A stretch of DNA of 28,592 nucleotides from Clostridia bacterium (GCA_900772745.1 CAAGRV010000090.1:1-28592); one strand, 5' to 3'. Shown: positions 6,888 through 15,037, counted from the first letter of the stretch. Numbers and translations: made by a program. Notes: a model not told the origin generated them from the letters alone.

Positions 6888-8852
6888 ATGTCAGAAAAAT
6901 TTTACATCACAACACCTATCTATTATCCAAGTGGAAAGTGGCATATTGGAACGTGCTATACAACTATCGTATGCGATGCTATCGCTCGTTTCAAACGAAT
7001 GCAAGGTGTGGATGTTTTTTATCTAACTGGTACTGATGAGCACGGACAAAAAATCCAAAAAGTAGCTGAGGCTGCTGGCGTACCTGTCAAAGCATATATC
7101 GACAAAATCGTGGGAGAACTCCAAGACCTATGGAAACTTTTGGATATCTCGTATGACAAATTTATCCGCACAACTGATGAATATCACGAAAAAGCTGTGC
7201 AAAAAATATTCCAAAAACTCTATGACCAAGGCGATATTTACAAGTCAAGCTATGAAGGTTGGTATTGTACACCTTGCGAGTCTTATTGGACCAAGTCCCA
7301 ACTCGTAGACGGCAAATGCCCAGACTGTGGTCGCCCAGTAGAATTGATGAAAGAAGAGAGTTACTTCTTCAAGATGAGCAAATATCAAGACAGAATTATC
7401 AAACTCATCGAAGAAAATCCAGACTTTTTGCAACCTGTGTCTAGACAAAACGAAATGCTCAACAACTTCCTAAGACCGGGACTTCAAGACCTTTGTGTAT
7501 CTCGTACTTCGTTTGACTGGGGCATAAAAGTGCCTTTCGACCCAAAACACGTAGTTTACGTATGGCTCGACGCACTCACCAACTATATCACCGCACTTGG
7601 ATATGGCAGTGACGACACAACATTGTTCGACAAGTATTGGCCAGCGGATATCCATATGATGGGCAAGGAAATTATCCGTTTCCACTCTATCATTTGGCCA
7701 GCAATCTTGATGGCGCTCGACCTACCACTTCCAAAGAAAGTTTATGGTCACGGCTGGCTAAAATTCGGCGAAGATAAGATGAGCAAATCCAAGGGCAATG
7801 TGGTAGACCCATTCGTGCTTTGCGACAGATATGGAGTGGACTCACTTAGATATTATATGCTCAGAGAAGTTGCTTTCGGACAAGACGGCAGCTACACCAA
7901 CGAGAGCTTTATCAAGCGTATCAACGCCGACCTAACCAACGAACTAGGCAACCTTGTATCAAGAGTTACCGCAATGGTTTCCCAATATTTTGGTGGGGCT
8001 ATCCCTGCGCCTAATAAGGTGGAAGATATTGACAAAGAGCTCATCGAAATGTGCGAAAATCTCTTTGCAAAAGTCGAGAGCGATATTGACAAGCTAGCTA
8101 TCCCAGAGGCACTCGAAGATATTTGGAAGGTTGTGCAAAGAGCCAACAAGTATATCGACGAAACAACTCCTTGGGTACTTGCTAAGAGCGATGAGGGCAA
8201 AGAAAGACTTGCAACCGTGCTCTACAACCTATGCGAAACAATCAGATATGTGGCAACAATGCTAAGACCATTCTTGACCAAGACTCCTGCCAAGATTTTC
8301 GAGAAACTTGGCGTCGGTGAAGAAGATATGATGAGTTTTGAGTCATTGAAGAGCTTTGGACTTATCAAGGCTGGCACAATGGTGGACAAGGGCGAAAGAT
8401 TGTTCGAAAGATATGACCTAGACAAAGAATTGACATATCTCAACGGCATTCTCGAAAAGCAAATGGAAGAAGCAAAAAAAGAAAAGGAAAAGGCAGAAAA
8501 AATGGAAAACGTAGTGACAATTCAACAAATCGGTATCGAAGAGTTTGAGAAAATAGAGCTAAAAGTAGGCAAAGTCGTAGAGTGCGAAAAAGTACCAAAG
8601 GCGGACAAACTACTTTGTAGCAAAATTGACCTAGGAGAAGACAGCCCACGCACTATCGTCAGCGGTATTGCCAAGTGGTATGCACCAGAAGAAATGGTAG
8701 GCAAACAAGTGGTAGTTGTCACCAACCTAAAACCAGTGAAGTTGCGTGGAATCGAGTCACAAGGAATGGTGCTTTGTGCAAGTGACGATGAGGGCAACCT
8801 ATGTGTTATCAGCCCAGAAAAACCTATGAAATCAGGCTGTGAAATACGATGA
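6888..8852 (+). CDS. metG: Methionyl-tRNA synthetase
   Basis: Charges tRNA-Met with methionine. The 654-residue protein has the class I signatures HIGT (residues 19-22) and KMSKS (297-301). A zinc-binding knuckle CTPCESYW...CPDC sits in the connective domain around residues 126-146, and a C-terminal EMAP/Arc1p-type tRNA-binding domain covers roughly residues 555-654 (IEEFEKIELKVGKVVECEKV...). The tail domain makes this the dimeric, MetRS-plus-tRBD form common in Firmicutes. A short Lys/Glu-rich coil (about 525-550) links the two. It leads an operon with tatD, a radical SAM gene and rsmA; its TGA stop overlaps the tatD start as ATGA. Confidence 0.98.
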   Translation: MSEKFYITTPIYYPSGKWHIGTCYTTIVCDAIARFKRMQGVDVFYLTGTDEHGQKIQKVAEAAGVPVKAYIDKIVGELQDLWKLLDISYDKFIRTTDEYHEKAVQKIFQKLYDQGDIYKSSYEGWYCTPCESYWTKSQLVDGKCPDCGRPVELMKEESYFFKMSKYQDRIIKLIEENPDFLQPVSRQNEMLNNFLRPGLQDLCVSRTSFDWGIKVPFDPKHVVYVWLDALTNYITALGYGSDDTTLFDKYWPADIHMMGKEIIRFHSIIWPAILMALDLPLPKKVYGHGWLKFGEDKMSKSKGNVVDPFVLCDRYGVDSLRYYMLREVAFGQDGSYTNESFIKRINADLTNELGNLVSRVTAMVSQYFGGAIPAPNKVEDIDKELIEMCENLFAKVESDIDKLAIPEALEDIWKVVQRANKYIDETTPWVLAKSDEGKERLATVLYNLCETIRYVATMLRPFLTKTPAKIFEKLGVGEEDMMSFESLKSFGLIKAGTMVDKGERLFERYDLDKELTYLNGILEKQMEEAKKEKEKAEKMENVVTIQQIGIEEFEKIELKVGKVVECEKVPKADKLLCSKIDLGEDSPRTIVSGIAKWYAPEEMVGKQVVVVTNLKPVKLRGIESQGMVLCASDDEGNLCVISPEKPMKSGCEIR

Positions 8853-9616
8853 TTTTTGATACACACGCTCATATTCTTGATGAAAACTTGGAGAGTATGA
8901 GAGAAGAAATTTTGGCAGACCTTGCCCAAATGGACGGCTTTTGCGAAATAGGTTGCAACTATGAAAGCTCAATGAGAGCCATTCAACTTGCCGAGCAAAA
9001 TCCAAAAGTGTGGGCAGTCATTGGCACTCATCCCCAAGATGCTCAAACTTTGAGCGATGAGCAAGTCGAGCAGTACAAAAGGCTGTCTAGTCACCCAAAA
9101 GTGGTGGGGATTGGCGAGATTGGACTGGACTATTATTATGAAGATCCGCCAAGGGAAATCCAAAAGATAGCTTTCGAGAAACAGCTGAAAATGGCGTGCG
9201 AGATAGAGTTGCCGATATGCTTGCATGTGCGAGATTCTTACCAAGACACTTACGAGTTGCTTAGCAAATATGCAGACAAGTTGAAAGGAAGGATTTTGCT
9301 ACATTGTTATAGTGGCAGTGCGGAGATGGTCAAACAATTCGACAAGTTCGATTGCTATTATGCCTTGGGCGGAGCGGTGACATTCAAGAACGCCAAAAAA
9401 GATGACGTAATCCGTGCAATCAAGCCAGACAGACTTTTACTCGAAACGGATTGTCCATATATGACGCCAGTGCCATTTAGGGGCAAGCTCAACAAGCCAA
9501 GCTATGTGGAATATGTGGCGCAAAAGATTGCCTCGGTGACCCACGAGAGCGTGGAAGAAGTGATAGACCGCACGACTGCCAATGCAAAAAGACTTTACAA
9601 AAAGATAGAAGGATAA
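8849..9616 (+). CDS. tatD: TatD-family metal-dependent hydrolase / DNase
   Basis: A cytosolic amidohydrolase-fold enzyme of the TatD/YcfH family, credited with DNase or exonuclease activity and possibly D-aminoacyl-tRNA processing. The 255 residues show the metal-site motifs in order: DTHAHI (4-9), EIGLDYYY, CLHVRDS, LHCYSG and LLETDCPYMTP. The family length is about 255, so the gene is complete. Its ATG overlaps the metG stop by four bases and lacks a Shine-Dalgarno, so translation is probably coupled. The metG-tatD pairing is conserved in Firmicutes. Confidence 0.95.
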   Translation: MIFDTHAHILDENLESMREEILADLAQMDGFCEIGCNYESSMRAIQLAEQNPKVWAVIGTHPQDAQTLSDEQVEQYKRLSSHPKVVGIGEIGLDYYYEDPPREIQKIAFEKQLKMACEIELPICLHVRDSYQDTYELLSKYADKLKGRILLHCYSGSAEMVKQFDKFDCYYALGGAVTFKNAKKDDVIRAIKPDRLLLETDCPYMTPVPFRGKLNKPSYVEYVAQKIASVTHESVEEVIDRTTANAKRLYKKIEG

Positions 9617-9620
9617 AGAA

Positions 9621-10217
9621 ATGGAACAAAAATTTGTCTATGTTGTTGACAAAAATTTATATATCAATTTGACCAATCGTTGTAGTAACAAATGCGAGTT
9701 TTGCGTGAGATACTATGACAAGCCTATCTATGGCGATTTGTGGATAAAAGATGAGCCAACTGCCGAACAAGTCATCGAGATTATCGAGAAAGACTTTGAT
9801 TTGTCCAAGTATGGCGAAGTAGTTTTTTGTGGGTATGGAGAGCCAACTTACAAGTTCGATGAGATTGTCAAGATATGCGACTATGTACACGCCAAGGGTG
9901 GCAAAACTCGTATCAACACCAATGGTCAAGGTTGTCGCATACTAGGCAGAGATATTACCGCCGAAATAAGCAAGTGTATGGATACTATCAACATTTCGCT
10001 CAACGAAACCGACGCCGAAAAGTATGACAAAATTTGCCACAGCATTTTTGGCAAGGAGGCGTTCGACATTATGCTCGACTTTGCCAAAGGTTGTATCAAA
10101 GCAGGTGGCAACGTGGTGCTTAGCGTGGTGGATTGTATAGGTGAAGAAGAGATTGCCAAGGCAAGAAAAATCGCCGACAATATCGGTGCAAAACTTAGAG
10201 TGAGAGAATTGCTATGA
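9621..10217 (+). CDS. TatD-associated radical SAM protein
   Basis: A small radical SAM enzyme of 198 residues. The [4Fe-4S]-binding CX3CX2C motif is C21-SNK-C25-EF-C28, preceded by NLTNRC, and a GYGEP (glycine-rich SAM-binding) motif follows near residue 74. The segment TRINTNGQGCRI is typical of the family. It corresponds to the short radical SAM proteins found beside or fused to TatD in anaerobes; their reaction is not known to me. It begins four bases after tatD with a weak AAGGA, and its stop overlaps the rsmA start as ATGA. In Bacillus this position holds rnmV (RNase M5), which is absent here. Confidence 0.88.
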   Translation: MEQKFVYVVDKNLYINLTNRCSNKCEFCVRYYDKPIYGDLWIKDEPTAEQVIEIIEKDFDLSKYGEVVFCGYGEPTYKFDEIVKICDYVHAKGGKTRINTNGQGCRILGRDITAEISKCMDTINISLNETDAEKYDKICHSIFGKEAFDIMLDFAKGCIKAGGNVVLSVVDCIGEEEIAKARKIADNIGAKLRVRELL

Positions 10218-11032
10218 ACGTAAGTCAAATACTCAAAGACAACAATTTTCGATTCAACAAACAATTCGGTCAAAACTTTATCACCGACACCAACTTGTTG
10301 CAAGCTATGGTGAGCGACAGCGAGATTACTAGCGATGACGTGGTGGTGGAGATCGGACCTGGTGCGGGTACTTTGACACGCAGGCTTGCTATGGTGGCAA
10401 AGAAAGTGTATGCTTTCGAGATAGACAAAAACCTCGTGCCTATTTTGTCCCAAACCTTGCAAGGCTTGGACGACAAGGTGGAAGTCGTGTTCAAGGACAT
10501 TCAAAAAGTCAGCCAAGAAGAGTTGGTCGCAATGGTGGGCAAGGATTATAAGGTGGTTGCCAACTTGCCGTATTATATCACCACACCGCTCATTATGAGA
10601 TTTTTGGAGTGCGACCACAAGCCGAAGAGTATCACTGTGATGATTCAAAAGGAAGTGGGCGAGCGACTGGTATCCAAAGAAAACACTGCAGACTATGGAG
10701 TTATCACCATTGCAATAGCTTTGGAAGGCAAGGCGAAAATCACTCGCATTGTGCCAAGACAACTCTTTATGCCACAGCCAAATGTGGACAGCTGTGTTGT
10801 CAGGATTGATATCCAAGACAAATATCCAAATGTGGACAAAGCCAAGGTCAAGAAGATTGTCAAAGCAGGCTTTGCAATGCGTAGAAAGACGCTGGTCAAC
10901 AACTTGATGAGCGCATTGGCAGTGACAAGACAAGAGGCAGAACAAGTGCTCACCGATATGGGATTGGACACTAGGGTGCGAGGCGAAAGCTTGAGCGTAG
11001 AGCAATATATAGAACTGGCAAACAGATTGTAA
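10214..11032 (+). CDS. rsmA: 16S rRNA dimethyladenosine transferase (KsgA)
   Basis: Dimethylates two adjacent adenosines near the 3' end of 16S rRNA using SAM, a late step in 30S subunit assembly. The 272 residues show the usual start (FRFNKQFGQNFI), the SAM-binding VEIGPGAGTLTRRL (about 46-59), the acidic FEIDK, and the catalytic NLPYYITTP motif near residue 118. The C-terminal helical domain with AMRRKTLVNNL is intact. It is the last gene of the metG operon, coupled to the radical SAM gene through ATGA and closed by a strong terminator. Confidence 0.97.
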   Translation: MNVSQILKDNNFRFNKQFGQNFITDTNLLQAMVSDSEITSDDVVVEIGPGAGTLTRRLAMVAKKVYAFEIDKNLVPILSQTLQGLDDKVEVVFKDIQKVSQEELVAMVGKDYKVVANLPYYITTPLIMRFLECDHKPKSITVMIQKEVGERLVSKENTADYGVITIAIALEGKAKITRIVPRQLFMPQPNVDSCVVRIDIQDKYPNVDKAKVKKIVKAGFAMRRKTLVNNLMSALAVTRQEAEQVLTDMGLDTRVRGESLSVEQYIELANRL

Positions 11033-11034
11033 GG

Positions 11035-11057
11035 AACGCCCTTAGGGGCGTTTTTTT
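11035..11057 (+). terminator. Strong intrinsic terminator after rsmA
   Basis: AACGCCC (11035-11041), loop TTAG, GGGCGTT (11046-11052), then an unbroken T tract to 11057. Confidence 0.93.
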
Positions 11058-11170
11058 GTTCCTTGAAGGGCTGTTTTTGTGAGTTTATCCCATAGAAGAT
11101 TTACGTCTTTGCTTGTATAGAAAGATATTATACAAAGGAAATTCGTTGGTTTTGATTGGTATCAAGCAAG

Positions 11171-11238
11171 TTGAATTTGTGTGCAATAGTAATGTATATT
11201 ATATTGTATTATATGGATAGCGAGAGCTGTCTATTTTT
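11171..11238 (+). promoter_or_regulatory. Possible promoter plus 5' hairpin of the unassigned gene
   Basis: TTGAAT (11171-11176) and TATATT (11195-11200) are 18 bases apart, a fair promoter. Right at the expected start lies a 9-bp hairpin, ATGGATAGC (11213-11221) and GCTGTCTAT (11226-11234) with loop GAGA and two G-U pairs, followed by TTTTG. It may stabilise the 5' end or act as a leaky terminator. The surrounding sequence matches no riboswitch I recognise. Confidence 0.4.
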
Positions 11239-11304
11239 GTAGGATTTTGCTTTTGGTCATATTGGGGGTTGGGGTGGCATATCTTTGAGTGAATGGGGGT
11301 GGAT

Positions 11305-12414
11305 ATGCTGATAATCAAAAAAATTCTTATTTTGGTACAAGTCGAAGAGAGCGGAGCGAGCGGAGTTGTAAGAATGGAGAACTTTGGCGGGCGCACTAGC
11401 TGTGATATCAACTTGGTAGGTGCAGAGCCTGACTGGTGGTTGGGAGTGTTCGTGGAAGATGACTTGGTGGTATGTACCAACAAGCAAGGCAAAGTATATG
11501 CCGACAAACAAGCTGACTTGTCCAAGCCGATTGTGTGTTTGGTGATGAGTGGTGACAGAGTGTTGGCGGTGGGTTGTATCAATCACGCCACCGCAAAGCA
11601 GGGCGCTATGAAGAGCAAAATCAAAGAATATCAATCTTGGTACAAACAAGAGTGCAAGTTGGACAGTTTGCAAAGCGTTCATCACGATGAAAACATACAA
11701 AAAGTCGATACATATCCATCAAATGAAAAAGAAAGCCAACCAATAAATGCGACAAAAGAATTGGAAGTGAGCGAACAAATATCGGCAAATGATGAGAAAG
11801 AAGAGTTGCAAAATGACAATGCAATCTCACACGAAGAACTAGATGAACAAGTAGAATTCTTGCCGTTGCATTTTGGCGAACAAGATGGTCCAACAAACAC
11901 GGCGACCAATACACCCAAAAACACAACCGATGATATGACCGCAAGTGAGAAAACTGATAGTAGCGTTAGTCAAGCCACCAAGGCAAAGAGCAGTGAAATA
12001 TCAACTGCAAAGAGCAAAAACAATGCTCAAAATCAATCGAAAAACACCGCCAAAGCCAATCAAAAATCAAGTCCAAAACAAGCGGATAGCAATTTTTTCG
12101 AGAGCATAAAAGGGCAAATGGATAAGCTGATGACAGATTATGAGCGGGATAAAGAATTGGAGAAGTTGGTTGCCAACAGCAAGTGGGTGAGAGTGCCTAC
12201 GGAAGACGGCTATTATGTGGTGGGTATAATATCCAACGATGGCGAGCCTGAGTTGTTGTGCTATGGTGTGCCTGACGAAGACAACACCAACCCGCCCAAG
12301 TGCGACAAGTCTTGCCGTCAGTGGTTGGAAGTGGGCGAAAACAAAGGCTATTGGATGATGTATCAATGCGCCAAAACAGGGAAAATGCTCCAAGATGACC
12401 AAATTGTAAAATAG
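11305..12414 (+). CDS. Unrecognised two-domain protein with a long low-complexity linker
   Basis: I do not recognise this 369-residue protein. Residues 1-95 look like a compact beta-rich domain (IIKKILILVQVEESGASG, then WWLGVFVEDDLVVCTNKQGK and a V-rich strand). Residues ~105-280 are hydrophilic, rich in Lys, Glu, Ser, Thr, Asn and Gln, and probably disordered. Residues ~293-369 form a second conserved-looking domain: KWVRVP, GYYVVGII, ELLCYGVP and YWMMYQCAKTGK, with several Trp and Cys. There is no signal peptide or membrane segment, so it is likely cytosolic. I prefer ATG 11305 to ATG 11293 because GGGGGTGG lies just upstream. It is a single-gene unit with its own terminator. Confidence 0.75.
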   Translation: MLIIKKILILVQVEESGASGVVRMENFGGRTSCDINLVGAEPDWWLGVFVEDDLVVCTNKQGKVYADKQADLSKPIVCLVMSGDRVLAVGCINHATAKQGAMKSKIKEYQSWYKQECKLDSLQSVHHDENIQKVDTYPSNEKESQPINATKELEVSEQISANDEKEELQNDNAISHEELDEQVEFLPLHFGEQDGPTNTATNTPKNTTDDMTASEKTDSSVSQATKAKSSEISTAKSKNNAQNQSKNTAKANQKSSPKQADSNFFESIKGQMDKLMTDYERDKELEKLVANSKWVRVPTEDGYYVVGIISNDGEPELLCYGVPDEDNTNPPKCDKSCRQWLEVGENKGYWMMYQCAKTGKMLQDDQIVK

Positions 12415-12480
12415 TGAAAAAATAGCGTTGAACAAACAATAGTGGGCAATAGAAAGTCACTTGTGTGGCAAAAATATAAA

Positions 12481-12509
12481 GGCATTGTGGAGTTCTGCAA
12501 TGTCTTTTT
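12481..12509 (+). terminator. Intrinsic terminator of the unassigned gene
   Basis: GGCATTGTGG (12481-12490) and CTGCAATGTC (12495-12504) pair over 10 bp (with three G-U pairs) around loop AGTT, followed by TTTTTG. Confidence 0.85.
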
Positions 12510-12576
12510 GTTTGGCAAAACGGCGACAATACACAACGACAGAAGAAACGCAAACATAATTCTTTTTGGAATAAAG

Positions 12577-12644
12577 AAAAAAGCAAGGAACTAACAGAGG
12601 TCCCCGGGGTCCAATTCCCCGACAAGCTCAGTAGCCTTGCCACT
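12577..12644 (-). ncRNA. Orphan small RNA, about 68 nt
   Basis: A free-standing transcription unit inside the gene-free stretch 12415-12833. Its promoter is perfect (12651-12679). The RNA, starting near 12644, folds into one long rod: GCAAGG (12640-12635) with CCUUGC (12588-12583), AC with GU, GAG (12629-12627) with CUC (12599-12597), a 5x5 internal loop, and CGGGG (12621-12617) with CCCCG (12609-12605) closing a 7-base loop. Six U residues (12582-12577) follow the basal stem, so the stem doubles as terminator. The G/C-rich core stands out from its AT-rich surroundings. It is not a tRNA, SRP RNA (no GGAA domain IV), tmRNA or 6S RNA by eye. The only reading frame is spurious. Confidence 0.7.
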
Positions 12645-12650
12645 AATATT

Positions 12651-12679
12651 ATTATACTCAAAGCAAAGGCATTTGTCAA
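12651..12679 (-). promoter_or_regulatory. Perfect-consensus promoter of the small RNA
   Basis: On the - strand, TTGACA (12679-12674) and TATAAT (12656-12651) with exactly 17 bases between them, the best promoter in the window. No protein-coding start lies downstream on this strand. Confidence 0.85.
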
Positions 12680-12775
12680 TAGTTTGGGACAAAAAGAAAA
12701 TAAATAAGCTGAGCAATCCCGACAGTACCAGCAAAATGCGAATATATATTATTTTGAAAATAATGGCGAAAAGTA

Positions 12776-12804
12776 TTGAATAAAATGTGATTTTGTTGTA
12801 AAAT
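12776..12804 (+). promoter_or_regulatory. Probable promoter of uraA-upp
   Basis: TTGAAT (12776-12781) and TAAAAT (12799-12804) are 17 bases apart. Transcription would start near 12811, leaving only ~23 bases before ATG 12834. That rules out a PyrR-type attenuator or a riboswitch in the leader. Confidence 0.6.
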
Positions 12805-12833
12805 GTTTGTAAATGAAGAAAAAGGAGTTCGTT

Positions 12834-14276
12834 ATGAAGAAGGGTTTTATTACTCCAAAGGAAGCAGTGCTTAGCTTCCAACACGTTTTCGCAATGCTTG
12901 GTGCAACAATTCTTGTTCCAATTCTTGCAAATATGAGCATTTCTATCGCATTGATTTCAGCTGGCGTAGGTACTTTAATCTTTTATTTTATCACAAAGAG
13001 AAAAGTGCCTGTTTTTTTGGGTTCTAGCTTTGCGTTCTTATCTGCACTTATCGCACAAATGGGCGACAAGGGCGAAATAGGCTCTCCAACTTGGAATTAT
13101 GCTATGGCACAACTTAGTATAGCAGTTTTGTGTACAGGTTTTGTATACGTTTTGCTTTCACTACTTGTCAAAGCAATCGGAAGTGACTTTGTTAGAAAGT
13201 TGTTCCCACCTATCGTTGTAGGTCCTGTTATTATCGTTATCGGTATGTGTCTTGCTCCTGTTGCTATCAACAACATGAACGCATCTCACGCTATCGGCGA
13301 AGCCGCTACCGCTGTCCAAAAGGCTGGCTATCTTGTCACTGGTTTGTTGACTGCAGGCACAATCGTGGGCGTTGCAGTGTTCGCAAAAGGATTTTTCAAA
13401 GTTATTCCTATCCTATTCGGTATCGTGGTAGGATATATCACAGCTTGTTGCTTTGGTATCGTTGACTTCTCAGGCTTGAAGGGCAACAACTGGATTTTGT
13501 TCCAACCTGACGTATTCAAGCACACATTCGGCTGGTACGCTAGCCTTGGCAAAATTTGGAACAAAGACTTGCTAAAAGTTATTTTGATGTTCGCGCCTAT
13601 CGCTATCGTTACATTTATGGAACACCTTGGCGATATCAACGCAAGCAGTATCGTTTGTGGCAAAGACTTCATCAAAGATCCAGGCGTGCATCGTACATTG
13701 CTCGGCGACGGCTTGGCAACAATGGCTGCCGGTCTTATCGGTGGTCCTTGCAACACAACTTACGGCGAGAACACAGCGGTGCTCTCTATCACCAAGAACT
13801 ACAATCCAAACGTCCTTGCAGTATCAGCATGCTTTGCTGTCGTGCTCGGTATCTTCTCCAAGTTCGGCTCTTTGCTCGGCACAATCCCTGCTCCTGTCAT
13901 CGGCGGTGCATCACTCATTCTTTATGGTATGATTGCTGCCAACGGCTTGAAGACAATGGTTGAGGCAAAAGTTGACTTCTCAGACAGCAAGAATATGATT
14001 ATATGTTCGGTTATCTTGGTTATCGGTATCGGTATGAACGCAGCTGGCGTAACACTTGATATTGGCAAATATATCAGTTTCTCACCACTTGCAGTTGCTA
14101 CATTCATTGGTATTTTGCTCAACGCGCTCTTTATGTTGACCGCAAAAGGCAAGCAAGAATCAGGTCTATCTGGCACTTATGGCGGTGAGCTTGTAGGCGA
14201 AGACGTTGTTGCTGTCGCAGACGCTGAGAGCGAAGAAGTTGTGGCAGAAAAAGTCAACGACGAAAAGGCAGAATAA
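12834..14276 (+). CDS. uraA: Uracil/xanthine permease, NCS2 family
   Basis: Imports a nucleobase, almost certainly uracil, across the membrane by proton symport. The 480-residue protein opens with the family's FQHVFAMLGATILVP and has about 14 hydrophobic segments. It contains the substrate-site region FMEHLGDINASSIVCGKDF and the GLIGGPCNTTYGENTAVL motif of the UraA/PyrP branch. ATG 12834 has AAAGGAG six bases upstream; the in-frame ATG at 12813 would sit before that site and is rejected. The last ~30 residues are an acidic E/V/A-rich tail not needed for transport. The upp gene follows, which settles uracil as the likely substrate. Confidence 0.93.
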   Translation: MKKGFITPKEAVLSFQHVFAMLGATILVPILANMSISIALISAGVGTLIFYFITKRKVPVFLGSSFAFLSALIAQMGDKGEIGSPTWNYAMAQLSIAVLCTGFVYVLLSLLVKAIGSDFVRKLFPPIVVGPVIIVIGMCLAPVAINNMNASHAIGEAATAVQKAGYLVTGLLTAGTIVGVAVFAKGFFKVIPILFGIVVGYITACCFGIVDFSGLKGNNWILFQPDVFKHTFGWYASLGKIWNKDLLKVILMFAPIAIVTFMEHLGDINASSIVCGKDFIKDPGVHRTLLGDGLATMAAGLIGGPCNTTYGENTAVLSITKNYNPNVLAVSACFAVVLGIFSKFGSLLGTIPAPVIGGASLILYGMIAANGLKTMVEAKVDFSDSKNMIICSVILVIGIGMNAAGVTLDIGKYISFSPLAVATFIGILLNALFMLTAKGKQESGLSGTYGGELVGEDVVAVADAESEEVVAEKVNDEKAE

Positions 14277-14312
14277 TAAGTAATAGACATATACATGTCA
14301 CAAGGAGGAATT

Positions 14313-14951
14313 ATGAAAGATTTTGACAACGTAGTGGTATTCGATCATCCGCTTATCAAGCACAAGATTGCACACCTAAGAGACAAGAATACTGGTATGA
14401 AAGAGTTCAGAGAGCTCATAGAAGAGATTACTTCTATTATGGCTTATGAGGCTCTCAAAGACATTCCTACCAAGACTGTTAAGGTAGAAACTCCACTCGA
14501 AGTTTGCGACCAAACAATTATCGTAGAAAAGTCAATCGCCATTGTGCCAATTCTCCGTGCGGGACTTGGTATGGTCAATGGTATCCATACACTTTTGCCA
14601 ACCGCCAAGGTAGGTCATATCGGTATGTACCGTGACGAAGAAACAATGCAACCCCAACCATACTATTGCAAGCTCCCAGATGGCATCGAGAATATGAAAG
14701 TATTTTTGCTCGACCCAATGCTCGCAACTGGCGGTAGTGCAAGCGAGGCTATTGATTTCCTCAAACAAAAGAATGTAAAAGATATCACTATGATGAGTAT
14801 CATCGCCGCTCCAAAGGGCATTGAAAAGGTTGCGACCGATCACCCTGACGTAAAAGTTTTTGTATCTACACTCGACAGAGAGCTCAACGAAAACTGCTAC
14901 ATTTTGCCAGGGCTTGGCGATGCAGGCGACAGATTGTTCGGCACAAAATAA
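14313..14951 (+). CDS. upp: Uracil phosphoribosyltransferase
   Basis: Joins uracil to PRPP to make UMP, trapping the base brought in by the preceding permease. The 212-residue length is normal. Motifs seen are FDHPLIKHKIAHLRDK at the start, VPILRAGLGMVNG, and the PRPP-binding LLDPMLATGGSASEAI (Asp134). The C-terminal uracil-binding segment GLGDAGDRLFGTK is intact. ATG 14313 is preceded by AAGGAGG (14302-14308); the ATG at 14295 lies before this site. It is co-transcribed with uraA, 36 bases downstream, and ends at a strong terminator. Confidence 0.97.
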   Translation: MKDFDNVVVFDHPLIKHKIAHLRDKNTGMKEFRELIEEITSIMAYEALKDIPTKTVKVETPLEVCDQTIIVEKSIAIVPILRAGLGMVNGIHTLLPTAKVGHIGMYRDEETMQPQPYYCKLPDGIENMKVFLLDPMLATGGSASEAIDFLKQKNVKDITMMSIIAAPKGIEKVATDHPDVKVFVSTLDRELNENCYILPGLGDAGDRLFGTK

Positions 14952-14961
14952 TCAACCAAAT

Positions 14962-14995
14962 ATGGGACTTCCAAATAGGGAGTCCTATTTTTTTT
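14962..14995 (+). terminator. Strong intrinsic terminator after upp
   Basis: GGGACTTCC (14964-14972) pairs with GGGAGTCCT (14978-14986) around a 5-base loop, extended by two A-T pairs, followed by eight T residues. Confidence 0.93.
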
Positions 14996-15014
14996 ATAAA
15001 AAAATAAAAAAAGA

Positions 15015-15032
15015 TTGTTATTTTTCTAACAA
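15015..15032 (+). promoter_or_regulatory. Rex-like operator upstream of the hydrogenase promoter
   Basis: A perfect dyad TTGTTA-N6-TAACAA (15015-15032), extended by GA/TC to 8 bp per arm, ends five bases before the -35 box. Rex, the NADH/NAD+-sensing repressor, recognises TTGTTAANNNNTTAACAA in Clostridia; this site matches the outer six bases of both arms and differs only at the two inner positions. The position fits repression of a gene set that disposes of reductant. The binding factor is inferred. Confidence 0.65.
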
Positions 15033-15037
15033 TCATA

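Noticed and set aside
9926..11005. A 359-codon open frame on the - strand, antisense to the radical SAM gene and rsmA
   Set aside because: Its translation is His- and Ser-rich with no domain, and it lies opposite two clear genes in a tight operon. It is a by-product of codon bias.
12583..12643. tRNA-like arm on the + strand (5-bp stem with 7-base loop TCCAATT)
   Set aside because: The loop lacks the TTC of a T-loop, there is no anticodon arm or CCA-proximal acceptor of tRNA form, and the promoter and T tract point to the opposite strand.
12415..12833. A riboswitch or PyrR attenuator upstream of uraA
   Set aside because: The predicted transcription start leaves only ~23 bases of leader. The structured element in this gap is transcribed away from uraA.
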